From: Chlamydomonas reinhardtii | Lineage: Eukaryota > Chlorophyta > Chlorophyceae > Chlamydomonadales > Chlamydomonadaceae | Length of the DNA stretch: 64,000 nt | NCBI RefSeq assembly: GCF_000002595.2 | Contig: NC_057020.1 | Coordinates: 3,570,706 to 3,634,705 of the forward strand | Direction: 5' to 3' | In this document: one piece after another, positions 10,765 through 22,889 of the stretch | Layout of the letters: each line of letters starts with the position of its first letter | How positions within the stretch are numbered: position 1 is the stretch's first letter | Translations under genes and position numbers: made by a program | The notes under the pieces: generated by a model | What the model saw: the letters and a program-made list of their open reading frames with translations, nothing else | Database searches by the model: none | Told to the model about the DNA's origin: nothing

Positions 10765-13700
10765 GCCTATCGATAGCCGTGTGTCACCAAAGTTGCAACT
10801 TCGTCGGCAGAAAGCAGGCAAGTGCAAGCGTAAGAAACGCGCATGAAAACGAATAAAATCTTTGGGTATAGTAACTACAGTATGCTATTATATAGGTATA
10901 CAGTATAGGAATACTAATGTTGGCAAAGAGATGAAACTTCCGAGTTCCGGCTCCCTTTCCATGCATGCAGGCAGGCGTCTCGCCGTGGCGTTGCTTTGAT
11001 ATCCACCGAGCGATTTTTCAAGCTCATGGCTCGGTTTGCTTGACAAGACGTGAACAATTCGCGTGAGCTGGGCGTGGAAGCTTCTGTAGAGCAAGCATAG
11101 CCCGGAATCACAAATAGGGCCAGCAACACAACCAGAAGCGTCACACTACTTTTTCGCGCCTGTTTATGATAGCAGTGACTCAACCTTTGGGTTTTTGGGG
11201 CATGTCCGCGGCATGCCACATGACCCAAAGCCAGACTTCCTCGCTCCTCGGTGCCACAGGCTTCCTCCTGCCCGGCCAGATGGCCACCATTTAACGCGTG
11301 GCCTGGGCCGACGATTTAGATTTAGATACCGCGATGGGGGCTGGGGCTGGGGCAGGGAGACAGGGGCAGGGCTTGCACATTTGTGTCCTTGGGGCACTGG
11401 TACGTCGACCCTGTGTCGTGCCCTGTGTGCCCTACGCTGAAACCCGCACGTTAAGAACCCTCGCAACAGCGCAGGGCATCACCGGCTCACCGCACCCTGC
11501 TCTAACACAACCCACGCGCATCGGGAACACTGACGTGACTCTGCACCCGCCGTCCCTCACAGATGCTCTTCAGTGCATACGGCAACCGCTCATCCGACAT
11601 CTACGCCTGCCTCACCCTTGGCCTCACCATCTCCGCCCGCGACCAGGAGGCCGCCGCCACCGCTACCTCGTCGCCCTCTGCCGCCACTACCTTCAACCTA
11701 CACCTGGCTGTGGACATCACCGGCGGCGCCGTGGGGGCGCACGACGAGGTGCCGCTGTGGGCCGCGCCGCCCAGGTCGGCAGTTATGAAACCGCATCCGC
11801 TGTGGTGAGTGCGTTTGTATGTGAGTGCGTGTACGTGTGTATGCGCGTGCGTGTGTTTGGGGGGGTGTAGATTCCAGCCCAAACTAAAACGAACCGGGGG
11901 GGGAGAGCGCGCGCGAGAGAGAGAGAGCCGCCGTCCAAGGCACATGAAGGGGACGTGTCCGGGCCTAAGGGTGCCGTTGAGGGCATGTGTTCAGACGCGC
12001 CATGTCATGCCGTTCTCGCCTAGGCCCCCTTGGGCCTGCCTGCACCCACCGTGCCTCGCACTGGCGAGCCCGCCCGGCGCTGTGCCCCCCCTCCCCCTGG
12101 CCGCCATGATGACGCCGCCCAATGTGAGCCCACCCTTGACATGCGAGGCAATACATGGATGGGGGCCTAGTACGAGGGCAACGCCGCACGCATGCGCATT
12201 CATGCTGCACGTCCGGGACTGCTGGTGGGTCTGGGTTGCATCCAAGGGCTTGTTGGTCCTGATGATACGCAGGCAAGAGCTGCTGCGCGCGCGTGCGGGT
12301 ACCGCCACTGCGCCTGCTGCTGGTGGTAGGCTGCTGGTGGGCGCAACAATGCAGCGCAGCCTCCGGGGCGTATCATTCAACGAATCCAGTCGCTGATGGC
12401 AAGCCGGTCTTTGCCTCTATGTACTGTGTGTGTCCTTAGCATGCGACAGGCGTGTGCGGTCATACGAAACGCCCACCGGCTTCGGGCCGCTCCAGCAGTT
12501 GGCGCGGTAGGCAGGCGATGGTGCGTTCCGCCACGGGGGACGAGCGAGGCAGCCGGGACAGCGAACGGGGACGCAGGCGCCAGCGCCAGGAGGCGAACGG
12601 CTCTAGCAGGCCACGGCCGCGCTTGCTTGGGGGCGTAGCCAGGTGGGTGGCGCGCTAGATTGCGGTACGGGCACCTCCCTGAAGCAGTTGATTCTTGTGT
12701 GTTGTGTTTTGGTGAACCCACGCAGTTGATGGTTGACAAGTAATTGATGCTTAACAAGGGCTGACTGGCCGTTGTCTTCAATACTCTTGCTCCAGGGATG
12801 CGTACCTATGTATGGTAAAGTAAGTTCGAACATAATCGTAAACTTTTATCCAGCACTGTCACTTCAATCCATTTGCGGTTTCATGTTCGTCTTATATACG
12901 GTATGCATGGGTGCACAGATTAAGACGCACAGGCGTAGGTAGGGACACGGGCCCGTGCATCTATGGCCTGGGGCCAGGGTACCGTCATTGGAGTGCAACC
13001 GTAATGTGACGAAGCAATGCAACACACAGACGTATGAATGCATCTCTAGCGGCGGTAATAATGACACACAACTAGGTTCACCAATGCAACTGTGTTGCTG
13101 CCTGTGGAACGGCAGGCGGTTACACGGATGTGGGCTAGTGAGGCGCGCCTGCTTTGCAGTTGAAATTCGAGAGCTTACCTGGTGAGTTGGATTGCACGCA
13201 GGCAATGGCTGCGCGGGACAGATGTGCGTGGGTGGGTGGGTGGGTTGCGCAGTTGACGTAGGCCCCACGCAGCAGCACAATGCAGTGCATGCTGTATCGC
13301 ATTACCGAAGTTTTTGAATTTCATGTGCTATCGTGCAGCTCATGCTAATGTCTTTCTGGGTTCGAGAGTGGATGAGGGGCAATCTGGGTGGCCAGCTTGT
13401 TGCGGGCTCCTCATCACGGTATGACGTTTGTGTTGAAGGCGTTGCAGAAGCGCTAAGGTGTAGCCATGTTAATGACGCGGTGCCAGGCGCTCATACGACG
13501 CTGGTTTTTATCATGATGCATAGTTACGGTTACAGCACATGCAGGCCTGTGGGCCAGTGTGGGCTGTTGGCACAGGCCTGTCTTGTCGTGTGCAGGGTTG
13601 GCGCCGTGCAGGTGGCGCTGGGCGTGCGCGATGCGTGGCACAGAATCTTTGCGTAGAGCGCAGGTTCGCACGCGAGCGGTTGGTGTCCAGGAGTGTCCTT

Positions 13701-14281
13701 CCACGGGCTTCCAAGCCGGGAACGGAGTGCACTCCAGCCGATGTGACATATGAAAGCTAGATGCAGTCCAGAATGCTAGGCCTTGGCTATTCTGAAGGGG
13801 TGCGACCTGAAGACATCCATAGCGTGTCCATCCACACCTTCACGACTCCAAAACACTTGGTCGTAACACGCAAGTCCCTATCCAGCCCTGAGTCCGTAGG
13901 TCTTGCGCAGACATACATGCTGCTCAAAAGGTCATGCTCCGACTAGGATGCCCGTTGCACTGCGGTTGGCAGGCAGGTGCGCGGCGGCCAGCTCCCCTGC
14001 CGACCCAGGCCGAGCCAGACCCCCGTTCGGGCCCAGGCCAAACCGGACGCATAGAAATAGGCGCCGCGCTGCCTGCTTGAAGTATAAGAGTATACACACA
14101 CCAACATTACAACGCTTACGCATAGCGCACAACACTACCGTAAGACCACCGTCAGTTACAACTAGCGAGCTTCCGGCCCAGGGCCCGGGCCCAGCGGCTC
14201 TCCTGCTCAGGGACCACCTTTGAGCTGAGTCCACGAGATAATATAGTATAACCGTATATATCCAGCTAGCTAGCAAGAACA
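10765..14281. other. Intergenic between BASS and Ro60; one possible orphan exon
   Basis: Most of this holds nothing I can support. The one coding-like stretch is on the plus strand at about 11563-11803, with an acceptor before it (CCTCACAG) and a GTGAGTGCG donor after it. It would encode MLFSAYGNRSSDIYACLTLG and about 60 further residues. I do not recognise it and cannot chain it to other exons. A copy of intronic repeat B lies about 58 nt after that donor, which is what one would expect if the exon is real. The last ~150 bp before 14282 are AT-richer and contain a TATATAT stretch suitable for the Ro60 promoter. Confidence 0.4.
11861..11896 (+). repeat. Dispersed intronic repeat B, degenerate copy
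   Basis: Contains TTCCAGCCCAAACTAAAACG after a G-run, matching the sense-strand form of repeat B. It lies about 58 nt downstream of a possible donor at 11804. Confidence 0.6.
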
Positions 14282-16918
14282 ATGGCCGAGACCGTCCCTC
14301 AGAGCGAGCCCATCTCGGCGGACCAGGTGGCCAACAACGCGGGGGGCTTTGTCTTCAAGGTCGATGACTTCACGCTGCTGCGTCGATACATCATCCTAGG
14401 CTCTGATGGTGAGTTCGCAGCTCTGACAGTTGGTTGGTCCGGGGGTGTGCAGCGCAGGCGCTGCATACCTTAGGCCAAAACAGTGATAGCCGCAGCAACG
14501 ATCCACTCTAGGTATGCCCCTGATGACCCCTCCGTTGCCCTCCTGCCCCTTCCCCGCTCCAGCCAACAACTACTACGTCTCGCGCAAGTCGGTGGACCTG
14601 GCGTCCGCCCAGTGCGTGGTGCGACTGCTGGCGGCGGGGCAGGGCGAGGCAGTGGTGAAGGAGGTCGTCGACATCAGCCGGGAGGGACGGGCGCCCAAGC
14701 AGGCCACCGGTGAGCAACTGGGAAGATGGGACTGATGGGCAGAGGCTAGCGTACACCCGCTGGAAGTTTGGAAGCACGGCTTCAGGCAGTTAGGGAATGG
14801 TGGGTGCACGCACACCGTAGTCTGTGGGAATGACATGCACATCAGCGTGAGACCGAAACCGCGCGCTCGGCGGAACCCGGCTTTCCTGGATCCTATACAT
14901 CCTCTTACTGCCATGCGCCCTTCCCTCTTGCCCTCCGCCCGCACCCCCTCCCTGCAGGCATCGTGGTCCTGGCCATGTGCGCTCGCCTGGGCGACCCCGC
15001 CACCAGCCGCGCGGCGCTGGCTGCGGTGCCGGCCGTGTGCCGCACCGCCTCCACCCTGTTCGAGTGGGTGCAGCGCTGCAAGGAGGTGGGCGCAGCGGCT
15101 GACATCGCCAAGACCGAGTCGGGCGCAGTCGATGCAGCTGCCTTCGCCGCCTGGCTCGATGCTGCGTCTCGCGACGCAAGCGCTGCCGCTCCTGCTGCCC
15201 CGTCGGGTGGCCGCGGCGGCCGCGGCGGCGGCCGTGGTGGGCGCGGTGGCCGCGGCGGCGGCAAGGATACCGGTGGTGGTGAGGCGCTAGGAGGCCTGGG
15301 CGGCCGCACCGGCAAGCTGAGCTGGGGCCGCGCCATGCGTCGCACCGTGGCCCGCTGGTACCTGGACAAGACGGCGGCCGCGGTGGCGTACCAGGCGACT
15401 AAGTACAGCCAGCGCAACGGCTGGAGCCATGCCGACCTGCTGCGACTGGCGCACCCGGACCCTGAGGAGCACGCGGCCAAGCGCCGGAAGGTGGCGGAGG
15501 GCGCTGCGGCCGCTGTGAAGGCTGCGGCCGCCCCGGACACTGAGGCAGCTGCAGCCTCAGCCGATTCAGACTCGGAGTGGGTGGTGGTGGGTGGTGGCGA
15601 TGGCGAGGCAGCTGGCTCGGAGCTGGGCGCCCTTGCGGCGGCGATGGCGGCGGCTGCTCCGGCTGCCGCCGCCGGTGGTGACGCGGCCGCCGCCGCCGAG
15701 GCTCAGCGGGTGGCTGACCTGAAGGCCGTGTTCGCCTTCCTTACCCACGGCACCGTGCCAGGCCAGGAGCAGGCGCCCAAGCATAAGAAGGCTGCAGCGT
15801 CGGAAGAGGCAGCGGCGGGCCCTGCAACCGAGGCGGCTCAGGCGCCTGACGAGGCTGACGCGGCTGAGGCGCCTGCCGCGGCTGAGGCGGCCGCGTCCAT
15901 CGTGCTGAGCCCGGTGATGCAGTACCTGGTAGATGCCCACCGCCTGCGCAAGGAGATCCGCGCGCCTGCTCCGGCTCAGCACGAGGCCGCCGCTACGACC
16001 GCTGCGGTTATTGAGTCGGCGCTCACTCTCATTCGCCGCCACCGCTTCGGCCACGAGCACGTGGGTGACACCGTGCTGCTGCGGAACCCGGAGGTGTGGG
16101 GCGCGTTCCTTGAGAACGGCATGCCGCTGACCGCCATGATTCGTAACCTGGGCCGTATGTCGGAGCTTGGTCTGCTGGTGCAGCCCGGCTACCAGAAGCG
16201 CGTGACGGACCGCCTGCGCGACGTGAAGGCACTGATGGCGGCGCGCGTGCACCCCATGACGCTTCTGGACGCCATGTGCACCTACCGCAACGGTGGGGGC
16301 GCACGCGGCAAGGCGCGCTGGATCCCAGTTTCAGCCGTCACGTCGGCGCTGGAGGACGCGTTCTACCTGGCGTTCAAGAACGTGGTGCCCACCGGCAAGC
16401 GCTACCTGCTGGGGCTGGATGTGAGCGGCTCCATGGGCTGTGCCAACTGCTCCGGCATGACGTCCCTCACTGCGCGCCAGGCAGCGGCGGCCGTGGTGAT
16501 GACGCTGGTGCGCACCGAGCCGTGGGTCAAGACGATGGCGTTCTCGCACCAGCTTGTGGAGTTCGACGTGCGTGAGTCCGACCGGCTAGAGCAGGTGGTG
16601 GAGCGGGCGTCGCAGATTCCTATGGGCAGCACCGACTGCGCGCTGCCGATGATCTATGCGACGGAGAAGCAGCTGCCCGTGGACGTGTTCGTGGTGCTGA
16701 CGGACAATGAGACGTGGTTCGGCGGCGTGCACCCGACGGAGGCGCTGAAGCGCTACCGCACCGCCATGAAGATGCCTGACGCCAAGCTGGTGGTGCTGGC
16801 ATTCAGCGTCAACGACTTCAGCATCGCCGACCCCAAGGACCCCGGCATGCTGGACGTGGCGGGGCTGGACTCGGCGGTGCCGCGAGTGGTGGCGGACTTT
16901 GCGCGCGGAGGGCTGTAA
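14282..16918 (+). CDS. RO60: Ro60 (60 kDa SS-A/Ro, TROVE domain) RNA-binding protein
   Basis: Three exons join in phase: 14282-14408, 14563-14709 and 14958-16918, giving 744 aa (animal Ro60 is about 540). Ro60 is a ring of HEAT-like repeats that binds Y RNAs and the ends of misfolded small RNAs, closed by a von Willebrand A domain. The N-terminus has ANNAGGFVFKVDDF and the core has KYSQRNGWSHADLLRL and MPLTAMIRNLGRM, all typical TROVE motifs. The vWA domain begins at about residue 575 with an intact MIDAS motif (DVSGS, 579-583). STDCALPMI and FVVLTDNETWFGGVHP follow. Two insertions explain the extra length: an RGG box at residues about 174-194 and an Ala/Glu-rich segment at about 265-405. Both lie within the RNA-binding ring, not at the ends. 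No Y RNA gene was recognised nearby. Confidence 0.93.
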
Positions 16919-17309
16919 GAGGCGGCGATGAGGGGCAGATTGCGAGCCGCAGGGGGGCTAGGATGGGATTCGGGGGAGGATTCGATGGGGGAAGTAAGAC
17001 CGGAAGCTATGTACGACGGTAGAGACCGGAAGAGATGCACTACGGTACCACATGGTTCCAGCTGTTGCAATAAGGCTCGATTAGTATGCATCACCAGAAC
17101 CGCACGATATGAGTTAGCAGCCGAAGGCTAAACGTGCATGAGATACTTTTAGCATCCTTCTGGAAGGCTGAACGGGGCTGTGACACGTGCTAACTGCACG
17201 GGGCCGTTAGACAGGTGCTCGCAGGCTGGGTAGGAGTAATGCGACAGGCATACTGGTATGGCGCCGATGCCCGATAAGCACAAACACGACGCAAGCATAC
17301 ATGCGTTGG
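16919..17309. other. Ro60 3' flank
   Basis: Probably the Ro60 3' UTR and a short spacer. I see no gene, and no TGTAA before the repeat that begins at 17310. Confidence 0.5.
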
Positions 17310-17735
17310 TTACAGCAGCAGTAGTGGTGATGCGTGTACTTTGCACGCGCGTGTTGCGGCGCGGCACCTTTCGCAACTACCAACACTTTTACTGACACAC
17401 CTGGATCACAAACGGGCTTTCGCGCAACTGCCAACGAACAGGGGCGGCACATGGCGTGGGGGTTGGCGCGCAGCGCGACTGGGAGCTGGTAGTTGAGATG
17501 GGGCGCGTGTGGGAAGCTGCATCAGAGTACGGCGGAGCTCGGCGGAGGCTGGCGGTTGGCGCGGCGCGTGAGTGGGAAACTGGGAATGCATAGTCGTGCG
17601 CGAGGCGTGTGGGAAGCTGCGTGTGAGCTGCGTGTAAACTCAGTGAAACGCATGGGGCTGCCGCTGTTTCCATGAGCTGTCTGGGCGCACACGGTTTCAC
17701 ACGGTTGACACGGGGACCCCCGCAGAGTGGCGCCC
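17310..17735 (-). repeat. ~430-bp dispersed repeat, left copy (inverted relative to 23640-24080)
   Basis: Read on the minus strand this matches the plus strand at 23640-24080 almost base for base, with small indels. Shared landmarks are GTCAACCGTGTGAAACCGTG, CGCAGCTTCCCACACGC and GTGTGTCAGTAAAAGTGTTG. The inner ends are at GGCGCCCCCC and the outer ends near GTAACC. No target-site duplication was visible. Confidence 0.85.
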
Positions 17736-17739
17736 CCCA

Positions 17740-19620
17740 CATGTACGTCTAAGACAGCAGTCGGTTGATCACTCCGAAGCTTTCACAAGGCTACGCACGA
17801 TAGGTCGTGTGAGAGAGAGCAACACCGCAACACCGAGTCGTTGCGGTGTTGGGCGACCTAGAGGGCGCTGCCCCTGCATGGGCAGCCTCGTCCGACCTGA
17901 GCACCGCGCAGGCACGCCCACGAACCTGCCGCGGGGGCTAGACCCGCACGGCCCCGCTGCACCAACCAGCACACACAGATGAAGTACACCACCTCAAGAA
18001 GCCCCGGCCCAGCTTGCCCACCAGCACTGGCCACTTGGCCTCTACCTCTCCACGAACGCCCACCTGCCCCTGCCTACCTCAACACCTAGGATACACGACG
18101 CAGCACGATAAACAACCTAGCGAAGGGGGGGCAGCCAAACTGCTGACCCGGCAGTAGTTCAACCGGCGCAACCTGACCCGAACCCGCGCGCAAGGGCGCC
18201 CCCAACAAGAACCCAACCACCGGCTGCCCCCAACCCCCGGGAGCACGAGCCCAACTGTTCCCACTCACATGCGCCCGCTCGCACCCTGGTTCACACCCCT
18301 GACCCAACCGCCCGCGCTGCCCCAACCGCCCGCTCTGTCCCAACTCCCCGCTGCTGCCCACGGATCGCACGTGCCCATGATATATCGTGACAGGAAGCCT
18401 TGCTTGGCTGGTGTTGTCAAGGCTGCCGCCGTGCCAGGCCGTCGGTGGGTTCGCGATAAGGCAGCCCCCATGTCTAGATGGTCAAGGCGCGGTGAGGGAC
18501 CTGCTAGTCTACACTGGTTTCGCCCGCGTTGGGAAGCGCAGGCTGCCCGTTAGGCTGCAGGGTCTGGTGTTCTGTGGGAGGAAACTACCCCACAACACAA
18601 AATACCCCCAGGGAACGCGTTCCGGTGGCATATAGATGTGTCTTTTGCCGTCAGTCCTACTACATGTTCTGCTGATGCTTTTTGGCCGTGCACTGTCTGG
18701 GCCGCATGGCAGGCATCGTGCCTGTCCCCAGGCTGCCGGCAACACGCGGTGGCGGAAGCTTGCACTGTAACCCTGGTGGCATCTTCCGCTCATCTGCCCC
18801 ATTTCAGCAGGCGCCATTTTGGGGCGAGCCATTGCGCTGCGCAGCTTGGAGGTTTGGGTGTTCCGTGGCCGCTGGGGGAACTGAACGGCAAGTCGCTCAA
18901 TAGAAAGACAAATCACAGTTTTGGCGAAGATTAAGCCTTGCAAATGTGCTTCCAACATTTGGCGCACCAGGAACACCCCGTCAACCAACCCAATCATTGA
19001 CGAGTGTTGCGGAACTAATCACGATTTGGGCCTCATTTTCACGCAACTCTGTGCAAAGTAACCGGCACGCATAGCGGCGCCCACTTGCAGGCACGTTAAC
19101 ATCCTGACAAGTTGCCGTTCCAGTCACACAGCGCCAGCCTTCACACACGCAGAGCCGGCATGGCCAGTTGCTCAGGAGTTGGCCGTCGCTAAACACGAAA
19201 CAGGCACGGCGACGTGCCACAAACCCAAGCAAAGCCTGACTCCCGGAACGCCCTGCACACGCCATGTCTGGTTATACGTCAGGGCGTGACAGGCTGCCCA
19301 TACGCTGCACAGGCCACCACAGGCCCCTCACATCTCCATGAATGCCGCATCCAGGCGGGAGCAGGCGGGAAGCCGGCGGGCGGCCGTGGCAGGCCATGCT
19401 GCCTGCGGGGCCGCGAGGGAGGCGGGAGTCTGAAGGGCAATTTCGGCAGGTCAGGACGCGATGGACAGGGCGGCTGCAGGCGCCCAGGTAGCAGTAGGCG
19501 CCCGGCAGGTGCGCCGGCAGCAGCTCCTTCAAACTCGAACCGCCGAATTTCTCGACTCTCTTCACCCCGCGATCTCTTCACCCCGCCTTTTGGACCCGCC
19601 CAGCCAAACCCTCTCAGCAG
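17740..19620. other. No supportable gene
   Basis: Lies inside the inverted-repeat-bounded block. Open frames here are short and not protein-like. The G+C content is lower and less skewed than in the gene-rich flanks. Confidence 0.5.
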
Positions 19621-19625
19621 CTCAC

Positions 19626-20145
19626 CGTCTAACTTATGCCAGTAAGCTATCAAGGCCATATACAGCGCCATGGTGACCATCGCGAACAGCGCCGCGAAAA
19701 ATGCAGTTGACCAAACGAGTATATTGCTGAATTCGCGGTTGCGTCTAATTACATCTTGCAAGCGTCGAATCTCGGCGTCCCGGTCGTCGCTGCCGGCGTC
19801 GGAAGCGCTGCTGTTGGATGCCGACATTCGCCTTCTTCGCCTTCTTCGTTTGTCCTGGTCGATTAAATAACGCTCTCTATCGCAATCATAGTTGTTGAAG
19901 TTGTAGAAGTCGCAGACGGGCGACTCTTCAGGTAGGGTTTCGAGCCCGCGCGTGGGGGCGTGTTTGCTCAATTTTGGCAGCATGGCGAGATTAATGATTG
20001 GTGATGGGCCAGGACCTTGAAAGACTTCGCAGATTTGATAGCAATGATGATCATGAGCCATATTGTGCATGAGCATGATACATGGCGTCGAGTCCCCCAT
20101 GCAGCCGTGTCCCCCATGCAGGCTGTACGTGTCAGCACGAAGCAA
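19626..20145 (-). CDS. Orphan membrane-protein exon(s)
   Basis: A minus-strand reading frame, probably starting at ATG 20061 (MAHDHHCYQICEVF) or upstream, and ending at a GTGAGC donor at 19625. It encodes an acidic N-terminal part with NFNNYDCDRERYL, a run of seven arginines after DK, a Ser/Asp-rich linker, a short charged helix (RDAEIRRLQDVIRRN), and one strongly hydrophobic segment starting at ILVWSTAFFAALFAM, then WHKLDGE. The codon use is AT-richer than in the flanking genes (for example CCAATCATTAATC and GTTATTTAATC). I do not recognise the protein. The downstream exons were not found. It could be a genuine lineage-specific gene or cargo of a mobile element, since it sits inside the block bounded by inverted repeats. 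Confidence 0.4.
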
Positions 20146-20949
20146 GACAGTGCTTGCCTTCGTGCCACGCGCTCTTAAGCCCGCCTTGCTCTGCCGTACG
20201 GGGAATCAGTCCCCTTTGCGAAGGCCAGCTTCCTCCTACGTCCCGACTCAGCAACGCTAGCTCAACCAATATCTTGACCAATATCAGCAGCAAGGCGACG
20301 CAGAGATGTACACGCTAAGCAAAGACGCGTTCTACGTGCGTAATCCCAACCACACAGCTGGCTGACACCGCAGGCCTCACCTGGGCTTGGCGCCCCGTCT
20401 CCCTGGCACACACGCGGACAGAGACACACGCATACGCACCATGCCACAAAGGGCCAAACACATGCAGGCACTGACTGCCATCTTCGTGGCGTACGCAACT
20501 TGTAGTGCAAAGAATAACCGTCTTACTTGCTTCGTGGATGGCGTACCGCCAAGAACTTCCCGATCTGCCAACCGCCACACGGCGCGTCTTCTCACTCTCG
20601 TTCGCAGTCACTTTCATGCTCTTTGCGTGTCCCGTCCACGCTGGGTCCGGTCACGCGCTGGCGCATGACACCCTGCTGGCCGTCGTACACCTGTACACGT
20701 GCGGGGCGGGGCCGCGCTCCCAGACAAAGCATGCGTAGACCTGGGACTATCATTGGCATGGCGGGGGTGCGCAGGCGTGGACGTCGTAGTGGAGCGTAGG
20801 CTCGCTGCCCGGCACCCCTGGCTTGTATGGCACTCCTGGCGTGCGCACGATCACGCAGGGTTTGGCCCCTGCTGGTTTGGCCGGTGGGCTGGACGCTGCG
20901 GAGCCCCCGCTGCAGGGGGCATCCTGCCCGGCCTGGGCCTCAGCGCCGC

Positions 20950-22075
20950 GCCACTGGCCGTAACAGTCCTCCTGTCGTGCAGTGGGCGTGCACCAGTGCG
21001 GCCGCAGCAATAATGCGGTCACGCAGCTGGTGCCGTACTCGCCCTCCTCCTCCTCCTCCTCCTCCTCCTCCTCCTCCTCCTCCTCCTCCTCCTCCTCCTC
21101 CTCCTCCTCCTCCTCCTCCTCCTCCTCCTCCTCCTCCTCCTCCTNNNNNNNNNNNNNNNNNNNNNNNNNNNNNNNNNNNNNNNNNNNNNNNNNNNNNNNN
21201 NNNNNNNNNNNNNNNNNNNNNNNNNNNNNNNNNNNNNNNNNNNNCCTCCTCCTCCTCCTCCTCCTCCTCCTCCTCCTCCTCCTCCTCCTCCTCCTCCTCC
21301 TCCTCCTCCTCCTCCTCCTCCTCCTCCTCCTCCTCCTCCTCCTCCTCCTCCTCCTCCTCCTCCTCCTCCTCCTCCTCCTCCTCCTCCTCCTCCTCCTCCT
21401 CCTCCTCCTCCACTCCGCGGTGCGCAGTGGCAGCGGCCTGACGCTGCTGCTTCTCCTGCGCCTTGCGGGCCTTGGCCTGCTCGAAGAGCAGCTTCATGGC
21501 CGGAGATCTCGGCACCCAGTCAGAGTGAGATGCCTTGTCCGGATCCTCGATTGGGCAGTTCTCGCGTGTGTGCGTGAACATGAAGCAGAAACCGCACTGC
21601 TCGCTTGGGCGGTCGCCTTCCCCGCGGCGTCCCTCGCCGCGGTGCGGAGGGCGATTGCCGCGCTTGGCTTTGTCCGCCTCGTACTTGGTGCGGGGCGCAC
21701 CGCTGGCGGCGCCTCCTGCGCTCGCCGAGCGAGTGGTTGCCGCCGCGCTGCGTGTCAGGCCCTGAATGGCGACCACCAGCTTGTCCAGCGGGTCGTTGCC
21801 GCTGTAAGTTGGCTGTTGATGATTGGCTGCGCTGTTAGCTGCCGCTGCGCTGCGGCGGTTTCCCAGCGTCCTGCACTCCTTGCTTGGGTGCGAGGGGTTG
21901 CGGCCGTGAAAGTCGCAGTAGTACCACTTGGTACCATCCGTGTCCTTGCCGCTCTCCTTGCCGCTCTTGGTCGGCGTGCTGGCAGAGGAGGTGGCGGCCT
22001 TCTCGGCCTTGGCCTTCTTGTTCGTGTTGGCGGTCTCGCCGAACGTGTGGCCCTGCGCCCGCAGGAGTTGTCACC
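20950..22075 (-). mobile_element. LTR-retrotransposon gag-like remnant
   Basis: The minus strand encodes a Lys/Ala-rich segment, then a Cys/His motif of the gag type (YYCDFHGRNPSHPSKEC), and further on a CX2CX4HX4C zinc knuckle (CGFC ... H ... C) followed by an acidic tail that runs into the (CCT)n tract (polyglutamate on this strand). This order is typical of Gag-like proteins of LTR elements of the Ty3 kind. No protease, reverse transcriptase or integrase and no LTR pair were seen nearby, so it is treated as an incomplete fossil. Its age cannot be judged without other copies. Confidence 0.5.
21042..21411. repeat. (CCT)n tract with assembly gap
   Basis: More than 85 visible CCT units interrupted by exactly 100 N (21145-21244), so the true length is unknown. 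Confidence 0.97.
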
Positions 22076-22466
22076 ACTCCCACGCCCCTCCACCCCCAGG
22101 CCTCATCCTTCCCAGGCCAGGTCGTGTGGCTGGTGAGCAGTGCTACTGCTGTTCCTGCTGGTGAGGCTGGTGAGGCTGGTGAGGCGGTGGGAAAGGGGGA
22201 TCAGGTGGGGAGGGGCTGAGGTGGGAGGGGCGGCAGCTGAGGTGGCCGCTTAGGTGGTCGGGAAGTGCATACATGTACTGCTAGAGGCTACAACCGCAAG
22301 CAGTCACCACGGGCCTGCCGGCATGCCAAATATGCAACGCCTGGAATCCATTAAATCCGTAATATCCACCTTGACTGGCTTTCGGCATGGCGTGGGTTGC
22401 CACGGCCTTGCATTGTGCATAGTGGGCCAACCGGGTACTGGCCCGCCAAGCATGCGCGTTGCCAAC

Positions 22467-22552
22467 CTCCAGGGCCCTCCAGACCCCTCCAGAGCCCTCA
22501 GACCCTCCAGAGCCCTCCAGAGCCCTCCAGAGCCCTTCAGAGCCCTTCAGAG
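22467..22552. repeat. CCAGAGCCCTC tandem repeat
   Basis: About seven near-perfect 11-bp units, with decay at both ends. Confidence 0.85.
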
Positions 22553-22889
22553 GCTTGTGCAGATCCTTCCAGAGGCCGAGCGGCTCTGAAACAGCCTGTG
22601 TCAGGAATGCCAGACCACCCTCAATAATGCAGCAGGAAGCAGCTTTCCAGCTCTGGCTGCCTGCGAAGCAGCTGCAGGAGGACCTGAGCCCCGATGCCTA
22701 CCGTAAATTCAGGAAGGGCACGCACGCACGAAAGCATGGCAACAGGTCAGAATATTGCAGTGCTCCGCTGCTTTGTTTGTGTGAGGGGCTGACGCAACGG
22801 CGTGCAGCTGGATCTGGATCGGCTCGACTACCGTATTACACGAACCAGCTGGTTCCCGCCTCGCAGTCGCTGACCCTTCCTGCCCCGTC

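Noticed and set aside
21042-21411. Poly-Pro, poly-Ser, poly-Leu and polyglutamate proteins in several frames
   Set aside because: These are translations of the (CCT)n tract and the N gap, not separate genes.
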